Assembly (NCBI GenBank): GCA_964058845.1
Contig: CAXKVR010000167.1
Span: forward strand, 62,001 to 126,000
Origin: Carex sylvatica
Taxonomy: Eukaryota; Streptophyta; Magnoliopsida; Poales; Cyperaceae
DNA: 64,000 nt
Reading direction: 5' to 3'
Below are positions 48,572 to 58,600 of the stretch, in pieces. A program made the position numbers and the translations under genes. Numbering within the stretch: the first letter of the stretch is position 1; each line of letters starts with the position of its first letter. The notes under the pieces were generated by a model. It did no database searches, was not told the origin of the DNA, and saw nothing but the letters and a program-made list of their open reading frames with translations.

Positions 48572-48787
48572 ATCCGTATCCTCTGCATTAACTCAAAAGT
48601 GAATCTTTTGAGTTAATGAATCTTAACCATCTGATTTTAAACGGAGCCAATCCAATTTCTGCATATAATATAGGGTATATTTCAATATTACTGCGTATCT
48701 ACTCCACACGAATCTTACAATAGATTGGTCGGTTGAGATTTATTAACTCAAAATATTCATTTTTGAGTTAATGCAAAGGATACAGAT
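48572..48787. mobile_element. MITE copy 1 (GTATCCTCTGCATTAACTC family)
   Basis: GTATCCTCTGCATTAACTCA at the left is mirrored by TGAGTTAATGCAAAGGATAC at the right, with AACTCAAAA...TTTTGAGTT steps inside each arm. About 215 bp, no coding capacity. Confidence 0.65.
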
Positions 48788-48794
48788 TTTTTTT

Positions 48795-48830
48795 GGGGGG
48801 GGGCGAGGGGAGGGAGAGTTGGGGTTGGGG
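48795..48830 (+). other. G-rich tract with quadruplex potential
   Basis: Five runs of three or more G occur with short spacers: nine G, CGA, four G, A, three G, six bases, four G, TT, four G. The tract separates the two MITE copies. It could form a G-quadruplex on the plus strand; function is unknown. Confidence 0.55.
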
Positions 48831-48837
48831 ACCCTGA

Positions 48838-49045
48838 ATTTGTATCCTCTGCATTAACTCCAAAATGAATTTTTTGAGTTAATGTTTATAGACCGTTAGA
48901 TTAGCTTTAAGATTCGTGCATATTAAATTCACACTAATATTAAAGACCCTCTACATTATAGACCGGAGTCAGATGAGCTGTATTTATAATCAGACGGTCC
49001 AAATACATTAACTTAAAAGATTTTCTTTTGAGTTAATGCAGACGA
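48838..49045. mobile_element. MITE copy 2 (GTATCCTCTGCATTAACTC family)
   Basis: Same left end as copy 1 (GTATCCTCTGCATTAACTC). The right end is mirrored by GAGTTAATGCAGACGATG. The interior is diverged from copy 1 apart from the arms. Confidence 0.6.
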
Positions 49046-49584
49046 TGTGGACTCGGGGACCTTGGGGTGTCGTTCGCATATTTAGCTTTAAAGAAGGGTA
49101 ATTGAGCCAAACTTGGATACCCTATGCCTTTTTTTCCCTTCCATCTTTGCATGTCGTAAAGAAATCTGCTTTAGTTTTTCTGATGCTAAAAAGAAGGTTG
49201 CTAATGGCCTTAGAAAGCAACTTTCTAAGTTGGATGCTTAGTAGGAATGTAGGATATGTCCGGTCATTTTTATTAATATTTAAAAAAAAAAAGTTAATTT
49301 TAAAAATGTTCTCGTAGTTGGAATTTTTTTAAAATTGCTCTAACCGACAGGCTTAGGGGCGGTCTAAAAAACTCAGCATACCACCTCTGCGCCAGGTGGT
49401 CTGATCACATTCTTTTTTTTTTAGGTCTGATCTGCTCTAGCAGACCGCCCCTGCGTCGGGCGGTCTGTTAGATTTTTTTTTTAGATTTTAATATTTTTTA
49501 TTTAAATTTTCTTGTTTAGAGTGTATGCCAAAAAATAAGGCATTTAATATATTTATGAAGTTGTCGTAACTCTTTGTAACTTTG

Positions 49585-49746
49585 ATTTAATTTGATTCAA
49601 AAATACATATTCATATATATACATGTATTATTATATTATATACACATATATATACATATATATACATGTATTATATTATATATATACATATATATATACA
49701 AATATATACATGTATTATATTATATTATATATACATATACATATAT
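49585..49746. repeat. TATATACA microsatellite
   Basis: Irregular TA / CATATA / TGTATTATAT repeats. The same type of sequence also lies between the nested MITEs (50123-50195, 50620-50672, 51078-51170). Confidence 0.9.
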
Positions 49747-50122
49747 GAGGAGGGATCGGATGACACCCTTTTGTGGTGACATCGGATGACACCGTCCATT
49801 TTCAAAGTTTCTAAAGTCCAAACGGTCGATCCAAATCATTCATCATAATGGATATGTTAAAATGTACTTGCTAAACAAATTTTACATTTTTCAGAATTTT
49901 TTTACTATTTATTAAGTATTTAACAAAATCGCTATATTCAGACCGTTGAATTTTGTACCCATCTGAATAAATAGTAAAAAAATTCTGAAAAATGTAAAAT
50001 TTGACCTGCAAGCACATTTTAACATATCATCAAGTTGAACGGTTTGGATCGACCGTTTGGACTTTAAAAATGGACGGTGTCATCCGATGTCACCAAAAAA
50101 GGGTGTCATCCGATCCCTCCTC
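49747..50122. mobile_element. Foldback MITE 1, 376 bp, 9-bp duplication
   Basis: Both arms end GAGGAGGGATCGGATGACAC and pair along nearly the whole element. Flanks are TACATATAT on both sides (49738-49746 and 50123-50131), though in repetitive AT sequence. Two further copies of CATCGGATGACACC lie in the arms. It carries the common core. Confidence 0.8.
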
Positions 50123-50195
50123 TACATATATATACATGTATTATATTATATATACATATATACATATACAAATATATACATGTATTATATTATAT

Positions 50196-50619
50196 GAGGT
50201 TGGCTACTATGCTTATATAAGCATATCCCCACATATGCTTATAACTCATTTTTGTGCTTTCAATGTCCAAATGATCGATCTGAACCGTTCATCTTGTTCT
50301 CCATATTAATATGTGCTTGGAAACTAAATTTTACATTTTTCTGAATTTTTTTACTATTTATTAAGCCACTTTGAAAATCGCTGATCCAACGGTGGCTGCA
50401 CAAAACAGTAAAATCAGCAGCCACCATTGGATTAATAATTTTCAAAGTGGCTTAATAAATAGTAAAAAATTCAGAAAAATGTAAAATTTAGTTTCCAAGC
50501 ACATATTAATATGGAGAACAAGATGAACGGTTCAGATCGACCATTTAGACATTGAAAGCACAAAAATGAGTTATAAGCATATGTGGGGATATGCTTATAT
50601 AAGCATAGTAGCCAACCTC
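50196..50619. mobile_element. Foldback MITE 2, 424 bp, 10-bp duplication
   Basis: Arms end GAGGTTGGCTACTATGCTTA and pair almost perfectly. A smaller nested palindrome, GCTTATATAAGC, lies near each end. Flanks are TATATTATAT on both sides. The core matches MITE 1 and MITE 3. Confidence 0.85.
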
Positions 50620-50672
50620 TATATTATATTATATATACATATACATAAATATACATATATTATACATATATT

Positions 50673-51077
50673 GGAATATGCTAGCATGCTATGCATAACA
50701 TAGAGGGCCTCTGTGCAACGGCTCAATATTTGACTTTTCAAAATCCTAACGATCGATTAGAACCATTCATCTTGTTCTACATATTAATATGTGTTTGGAG
50801 ACTAAATTTTACATTTTTTGAAATTTTTTTACTATTTTTTTAGATTTATTGAAAATCGCTGTTTTCAGCAAATCTGGACCATAAAAAACAGCAATTGTCA
50901 ATAAATCTAAAAAAATAGTAAAAAAATTCCAAAACATGTAAAATTTGGTCTCCAAACACATATTAATATGGAGAACAAGATGAATGATTTGGAACGACCG
51001 TTAGAATTTTGAAAAGTCAAATATTAAGCCGTTGCACGGAGGCCCTCTATGCTACGTATAGCATGCTAGCAAGTTCC
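50673..51077. mobile_element. Foldback MITE 3, 405 bp, 10-bp duplication
   Basis: The left end GGAATATGCTAGCATGCTAT and the right end, inverted GGAACTTGCTAGCATGCTAT, are followed by GAGGGCCTCTGTGCAACGG-type arms. Flanks are TACATATATT on both sides. Core sequence is shared with the other foldback MITEs. Confidence 0.85.
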
Positions 51078-52235
51078 TACATATATTATATTATATATAC
51101 ATATATTATCCATATATTATCCATATATTATACATATATTATATTATATATACATATATTATACATATATATGCATAGCCCATGCCGCTGCAAATGCGGT
51201 CGCATTTTAAAACATTGAATATATGTATATGTATATCAAATTTGACCTCTGCTGGTAAATCAGCAAGTATGAATTGATACAATGACCAAACTGTAAAAGT
51301 GATTACACCAGCATGTAGAGAATTCAAAAATATACAGAATTGACATAAATTTTAATTTATTTGAATTTTTCTACAGTTAGTTATGAATTTTCAAAGTTTA
51401 GCTTTCGAAAAAAATTTAAATATCCATAATTTTGGCTAGAAAAGTTGGATTTGGGCGTATGACCACTTTTTGGAAAAGGGAGAACAAGACGGATCCGAAT
51501 ATTGCCCGAGAGAACCCCCGGGCATCCGAAGCATCAAAATTTCAAAAAAATATCGTTTAGTGCCTCAAAAATTTAGTTTAAGTTTTCGTTCGACGGTAGG
51601 CATACAACGATCGGTATTTTGTTTAGTCAAAAGCCTAAGAGATTATTCAAGAATTATCCATATAATTATTTTAAAATGTATGTACTATTTATTGTGTTTT
51701 TTGCCTAACTCCGAGCAAATAGTATATGTTGACAGTAATCAAATAATCTAATTATTCTCTAAAAAAAAAGAAGTTAACATCATTGATGCAATCTAACTAT
51801 ATTTTCTTGTGTATATTTAAATAAAATATTTTTTTAGAATAAATGCCAAGTTCTTAATTAGTGTTGTCTTTAGATTTGTAATATCCAACTGACAAATCAA
51901 ATTAAAGTATGTCTTATTTTTTGGCATACACTCTAAACAAGAAATTTTTTAATTTACAAAATTATTTAAATAAAAAAATTAAGATCTAAAAAAAAAAAAT
52001 CTAACCGACCGCCCGGCGCAGGGGGTCTGCTAGTGCAGAGATCAAACTTAAAAAAAATGTGATCAAACCGCCTGGCGCAGGGGCGGTCTGCTGAGTTTTT
52101 TGGACCGCCCCTAAGCTTGATGGTTAGGACAATTTAAAAAAAATTTCAACTACGAGGGTATTTTTAAAATTAACTTTTTTTTAGGGTATTAATAAAAATG
52201 GCCGCCATTCATTCGGAAACAAAACAAATCTTTAT

Positions 52236-52473
52236 GACCATGTTTGGTTGTGGAGTAAGAGGTGGAGTAAACCCCTTACTTCATGTTTAAGGAGCTAAAC
52301 GAGGAGTAAAATAGAAGAAGTAAGATGGAGTAAGAGATGAGCTAAATCGGAGTAACTTACTTCACCTAGAGACGTAGTTTAGCTTACTCCATCAAACATG
52401 ATTAACTTATCCACCTTAGCTTGAAGTAAACAATTTACTCCGATTTAAAGTTACTCCACAACCAAACATGACC
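52236..52473. mobile_element. PIF/Harbinger-like MITE upstream of the MORC gene, 238 bp
   Basis: The left end GACCATGTTTGGTTGTGGAG and the right end, inverted GGTCATGTTTGGTTGTGGAG, match with two differences. TAT flanks it (52233-52235 and 52474-52476). The GG-CATGTTTGGTTG end and 3-bp duplication suit Tourist-type MITEs, although their usual target is TAA/TTA. It lies about 150 bases before the presumed transcript start. Confidence 0.7.
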
Positions 52474-52599
52474 TATGGCAATTCCGTGGTTTAACGATAT
52501 ACCAGGGGCAGTGATATCTGCATCGATGGTCTTTCCGTCATTAAAGGAGAGTCCAGGGGCAAAATTGTCTTCAGCTCATAAACCCACTACAGGGTTTAA

Positions 52600-52758
52600 C
52601 CTCTAGTACCGAGTACTGACCGTCTCCCCTGCATAATAGGTGTGGGTAGTAGCTTCGTCTCTAAGTCTCTTCATCTCCCTCCCGAGTGTCTCCATTGTCT
52701 CTTCGTCTTCTCTCTCCATCCTTTTCTCGCTTTCCCTACGCCAGACGCAGTCGAGCAG
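52600..52758 (+). other. Presumed promoter edge and 5-prime leader exon of the MORC gene
   Basis: A pyrimidine-rich stretch (CTCTAAGTCTCTTCATCTCC, CTCTTCGTCTTCTCTC) typical of plant leaders ends at 52758 with GCAG followed by GTAAAATC, a good donor site. No ATG-initiated frame of note occurs in it. The transcript start is not visible, and no clear TATA box was seen. A possible further 22-base leader exon lies at 55451-55472, bounded by TTTTAG and GTATTG. Confidence 0.45.
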
Positions 52759-53635
52759 GTAAAATCATTTTCTTCTTTTTAGCTCTATCTCTTCTCTCTG
52801 TCGTTGATCGACGGAGCGGTTATAAGTCCTAACCACGGCGATCACCTCAGTCGATGACGTGGCATTATCGTAGTGATAAGTGGGTAACTTGTCCGTACAA
52901 ACTGAGAACTGAAACCTTTCTTCCACCAGTCCCCTTTGCTGTGAAACTTACTATTCCGTATAAGGAGGCGTTGTGTATTTTTGAAAAAAAACTGCAGAGC
53001 TAAAGGATCTTGTCCCGTATTAATTTTCTAATTTCTCAACTCTCGCTTCAATTATAGACAGATTAGTATCTTTTGCAAAACGAGCGGTCTATTTCTTGTG
53101 AGTTACATTCACTAGATTCTGTCGTTACGGCTCAAAAATCTGGTTAAATGCATCTAAGCCATCCAAATTGTTATTTTGTCTTCCAATTTCATCGGTAGAA
53201 TATAGGAAAGGTTAGAGCCGGTAACCGAAATGCAGATAAAAAGTTTCTGCATTTGGTAAAAGTTCTTCTTATAGGGTATAAATGCAGATAGATGCCCATT
53301 TTCCTACATGTTTATATTTAGTAATTTGAACGGAGAAGTGATGAAACAGAGCATGAAATCACTAATTTTAGACTGAAGAAAATGTGTGCAAACCTACCAG
53401 TGTTATATTGTGTAGAAAGAGATTACCTGTTTGACAATTAAAATTGGGGTTTACAAACATTGTCTACGAACTCTCCGCTTCTAAAAGTATGGGTTTGGGT
53501 TCCTCTCTGATTTTTCTCGGTTTCATATTTCTGATAAAGGTGAAATTCCTTTCTGATGGTATTTTGACTTGGTGTTTTACCAATTTCATCTATTTCCAAG
53601 GAATTGTGTCTTTGTATGATCTATAAAGTTCCTAT

Positions 53636-54632
53636 TGTTGGGAATCATAAAGGCCAAACAATTACGTCTTATCTAGAGATCAAACAATTACATCTCATTT
53701 AGGGGTCAAATACTTACACTCCGGAGAAGAAGAAACAATCTCCACCTTAACCTAAGACCGTCCTATGCCAAAAAGACCAAAAACATAATCTTAGTGCGGA
53801 ATACAATATCTGATTCCATGTCGTTTGCCATGGAATATCAAACCCAAAGTTGGAGCAGCAACCGTCTCCGTGAGCACGAGACAAGACTCTTGATGCCGAG
53901 ATTTTCCTCACGCATTTTTTTTTTGTTGGATCTTAGATGAGGTCTTCCAAAGCAACCAGAACGCCCTTGAGAAATCATTTTCAAATTTCTAATGGATTTC
54001 TTCTCTCAATTCTTTGATGGTAGAAGAAGGGAGAAGACTCTCAAAATTCTGTCTAAGAATAACCTCTTTCAGAATTCTAAGTTGAGTTAGTTTTTTGTGC
54101 CTTGGGGACCCATCTATATATAGGTTTACATATCTGACAGCGCGAGTGCGGGTGCATCGATACGCACTGGGTTGAGACGTGTCCAAATAACTACCTTAAA
54201 CTTTAGTCCCAAATTTTGAAACATCATGTGGACCTCAGTGCGTCTGCATTACACTCGGACTTTTCTGCAGAAATTCGCATAAGTGCTGAATGCGTCCGCA
54301 TTGGGGTTCAGTGTGTTCAGACATTTTTCCTGTGTTGTCTGAAGTTCTCAGAATTTGACTAAGTACTGAGTGCGTCCGCACTGGGCTCAGTGCGTCAGTA
54401 CTCAGAGTCAAAATGACAGTTTTCTTAATTGCAAATCTCAGAATCAGTCCATCAATGATTTGATCTTTGCCTAAATTGTTCTACACATTTATGAACCACA
54501 TCCTATTGAATACATAGATTGTCTAATATCTTAATTCTATATTAGATCACTTTAATTGTGACAATCATATATGACAGTAAACAATTCATAATTATATCAC
54601 ATACATGCTCAACGTTGGATTAAGATCCGACA
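53636..54632 (-). mobile_element. Solo LTR in the first intron of the MORC gene, 997 bp, perfect 5-bp duplication
   Basis: CCTAT flanks it on both sides (53631-53635 and 54633-54637). On the plus strand it starts TGTTGGGAATC and ends GATCCGACA. On the minus strand it starts TGTCGGATCTTAATCCAACG, and a TATATATAG box lies near 54113-54122, so the minus strand is probably the sense strand. It holds motifs of the AGTGCGTCCGCACT type (54369-54382, 54289-54302, 54237-54250) upstream of that box. A Copia-type origin is suspected from the terminus but not proven. Confidence 0.8.
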
Positions 54633-55613
54633 CCTATTTTTGTCTATAAATGGCCCAATCTGTCTATAATGTCTCATTTCATATCCTGTTTGTCTTTTTT
54701 CTCTCTCTTCAAATTCTTAAAATTTTCACATTTGGTAATTACTACATTGTTCTTCAATCAATGCTTGTGTATACTTATTTCGTTACTGTTCTCTGTAATC
54801 CAATCTCACTTTTGAATCCTTCTAGAGTGCTTAGTGTTAAGCCAACCTTCCACATCTACAGTATATTTCAGTTTCTGGAATAGTCTGAATAGTATATGAA
54901 TAGAATTTTTCTACCCATTTTATCTTTTACATTGATTACATCCATATCAAATGTCTGTCTAACCTCTATAAAATGTTGAAACATCATGTGGACCTTATCA
55001 ACTGAGAAATAGCATCTATGCTCATACGAAACTTAGGAAAATGCTCAAACAACACTACTTTTATTTATCTGTCTTACCGTTGATAACTGAAAGGTGGTGC
55101 TAAAATTTGGACAACAATATTGTTTCCCTCTGTTATATTCTCTTACATCCTTTTCTTTCTTCTCATTGTTATGAATCTTCCCTTAGATACTTGAATTGAA
55201 TAAAGCAAGAAAAAATAGTCCATTGAATGTTTTAACTAGCCTTTCTTCATATTTCAGCTACTAATTATGGGAATGATTGAAAAGTAAAGATTTTTGTGTA
55301 GTGTGCACGATATTTTTGACTTTTGTCGCGAGTGACTAGCAAGTAGAGGTAAAAATAACTAAAGTGAAGTAAACTTGGCCATGAATTGAGAAATCTTTGA
55401 TGGCTTTGTTTGATTTGGAATGATTGCTTTATGCACACCAGCTCTTTTAGCCAAGCGAAACCTATTGTCCAGGTATTGATGAGTCACTTCAAGCCATATA
55501 AGTATATAACCTATATAAGGTACATAATATTAGTGGGCAAAGCTCCCCTCCCCCTCCCCTCTGTACACTTCGCTGGGAAACTGTAGCTGAAAAAAGCTAT
55601 TGCTATTGCAGGG

Positions 55614-58600
55614 ATGTCTCAGATTTATGTTACTTTACAAAAGGACAACAAGACAATATGCCGAACAAAGCCTACCGAGCTTCCTTTTCATCTGTATGTG
55701 CCTCCTTTATAGCTAATATCATGCCAATATAACTACTAACATAATTCATTGTAAAACAACATGAGCAATCTTAAATTTTTGAAATTCTGCTTGAGCAATG
55801 TAATTTGCTATTTTTAGATTATGAGATTATGAAAATATTTTCTCTTTCAGAGAAATAAACTGCCTGCACATCTATTTTAAGAAATTGCTCATGTTTGGTA
55901 CTAAGGAACTCTTTTGTCCATTTTCTTTTGGAAATTTCACAGGCAAACATCAATGTGGCAGATTACAAAGTACCTTCCAGTAGAACAGTACAGAAAATCT
56001 GATTTCCCTCAGTTCCAATTGGTCCCAGAACCAGAGAATTCTTACCAACACAAAGAGTGGCCCCTTTTCATGAGGTTCCTTCATGCTAATAAAAGGGTAT
56101 ACTGGGGCATAATTACAGAGCTATTTTTTAACATATTAATGAAAAAACTTGTATGTGGCCATTTATATCCCTAGAAACAATCTTTTAACTTCTTATTGTT
56201 ATAATTGATATTTCCTGCGGTGACAAATTTGGGCTCTGCTGGAACTAAAACTGCGGGGACTGGTTGCAGTTTTATTCTACTTCTAGCATTTATAATTTAG
56301 TAATTGGTTAAGCATACTTTTTCAGCATTCTGTTTTTAGTTTAATTTTTCCACCATAGATTATATATCAGACCCAAATAATGGGAGTTGGTTCGAGCTTT
56401 TGTCTTAATTTACATTTTAGACAAGCTTTTATATATACTTTCTATTACTTCTTTGTAAGGTGGCATTGGTGAGTTTGGCGGGATACGAGTTGTATATACA
56501 AGCTCCTGATGCCAAGTTTTCACATGCTGTAGTCATGTATCGCATTCTGACCCCACCTTATATTCCTAACCCCCCAATCCATATACCAGGTTTGAATTTT
56601 GGATTTATCATCTGAGTTTCACATTTTAAATTACAAGCTAAGCTGAGGATAATAGTACACAACTTGATAAACATGATGAAGTATAATTGATCATTAGTCA
56701 AATGTACCTAGGGGTGTCAATGGGTCAGATTCGGATTTCGGTCAGGTTTAGGCTCGGGTCAGGTCAGCATTATTTTGTTATTTTCCTCAAAAGCCAACCT
56801 GACTCGGGTCAAATATTTTGACCCAGGCCCGACCCGACCCATGTAACTTGATTATGTATTTATTAATTTGTGTATGCTACTTGGTCTTAATTCATATATA
56901 ATTAATCTAATTAATGGTAACAAACCTTAATTAGTGATAAATTTCAAACTAAATACAACAAAACACAATTAAATGGGTATTGGGTAGCAAATAAAAGAAG
57001 TAAAATGATAATAGCAGATTGGAGCATCCTTTTAGAAAAATTACTTCTTTATTTCTAGCTTAATTCTCGATCCTTGGTTTCCAAATACCAGTTAATAGCA
57101 GTCCAAGTCAAATGCTATGTTGACCAAAAACCTAAAACTGTATGCCTTAAAAATTCTATCAGAGCTGGTGCATAATTTAACAGTGCCGACCCCACCAACA
57201 TACGATAGAAATGTGACTGGACTTTTGGAGGTTACTGGTGACAATGCAGAGTATATTAAGGGGGAAGTTAATACCTCTGGCTCATTATCCGTTGGTGAGG
57301 CTACTAATGTCCCAAAAGTCCCTTTTGTGGAGAAGAATTTCTCAAGCACCCACCCGACCTATCTGAAGACCCTGAGCCAGACTCATGCTGGTTGGATATT
57401 TGGTGCACTTGCTGAGCTGGTCGATAATTCTAGGGATGCCAGATCAAAAAGGTACACCCTAAGCCTCCTCAGATCAATTATTACTTTATTTGATTTGTTA
57501 TAGGCCGAACTTCTTTTATTACGATTTTAGAAAAAAAAAGATATACAGAGTTGACATACCTTTTTTAAAGATTTCATTTTTACCCGGTACACGGCTGTTA
57601 TCTGCGTACCCTTTGTTGGTGTGCATATATTATCTGCATACCCCCTCTTTGATTTTTTTCGTTCAAAAGAGTTTACTCTTTTTGGCTTTGTCAAGAATAT
57701 TGGCCCCAAAAAAACACATACCCTGAATTTTTTTATAAAAAGAGTGGGTCCCACTCTTTTTGGATTTACTCGTTTGAACAATATATTTTTATATCTTATA
57801 AAACACATACCAAGGAAAAGAGTGTGGGTCCCACTAATATAATTAGAAACACATACCCTGAAAGAAATATTTTTATTAAAAAAGTGTGGATCCCACTAAT
57901 CAAAATCAGTACTCCCAACAAAGATAACGCTATAGCTTTTGAACGAAAAAAAAGCAAAGAGGGGTGCACAGATAATGACTGGCGCCTCTTGGGGGTGCGC
58001 ACGTAAGACCTGCATACGGGTAAAAATGAAATTTTTCAAAAAGATATGTCAACTCTGCATACGGGTGTTGTAGGTCCTCCAGGATACTTCTCAACTATAA
58101 TTGGACACTAGTATTTTTTTTTTCCCTAATTTTATAAACATGCGAGAATGCATGAATGATTACTCTTATACCTGGACTAGTGGATGTTGATATAGACGAA
58201 AATGTCAGAAGGGCATATGACATGAAATGCATTTCAATTTTGCAAACCTTAGACTTCAATTTGCTAGAAACAAATCCTTGGATTCTTGGATTGTGACAAA
58301 TCCTTGAACTAATCTGAAGCATCATACACCTAAGCTGAATTTTAAATTGTGAGAAATCTTCTGATTCTTGGATTAAGTTTTTCTTATGTAAAGAACTCAT
58401 GCTCTTTGTATCAATTCTAAAAAAAAATTATTCAAATAACTCATAAGTTGTTTTCTTTAATAGAAAACAGGTATTACTGTTTTGTACCACTTCAATGAAA
58501 AGAATTCAAATAACTCCATTTATTGTGCTTCTATCATTCCTTCACTTAAAAGAAATGTAAAAATTGCAATTACAAATAAAACTATGACATGTAATATATG

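Larger units (their letters stand above)
49261..52204. mobile_element. Mutator-like element B, about 2.9 kb, with three foldback MITEs inside
   Basis: The left end CGGTCATTTTTATTAATATT and the right end, inverted CGGCCATTTTTATTAATACC, carry closely matching inverted repeats of about 230-320 bases. These include the shared AATTTTAAAAAT, CTCGTAGTTG, GCTTAGGGGCGGTC and AAAAAACTCAGC. The right subterminal part (51170-51900) also matches 39400-40150 inverted, showing one family with elements A and C. The middle is TA/CATATA microsatellite with three nested foldback MITEs. No transposase and no matching outer duplication were found. Confidence 0.6.

Noticed and set aside
39003..52204. One giant 13-kb element using the outermost pair of ATTTTTATTAATA ends
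   Set aside because: The right end at 52204 matches the left end at 49261 better than that at 39003, and the outer flanks share no 9-bp duplication. Separate elements A and B are the simpler reading.
53444..53626. Short frame in the first intron of the MORC gene as an additional exon
   Set aside because: It lacks flanking splice sites with matching phase and has no similarity to MORC proteins.
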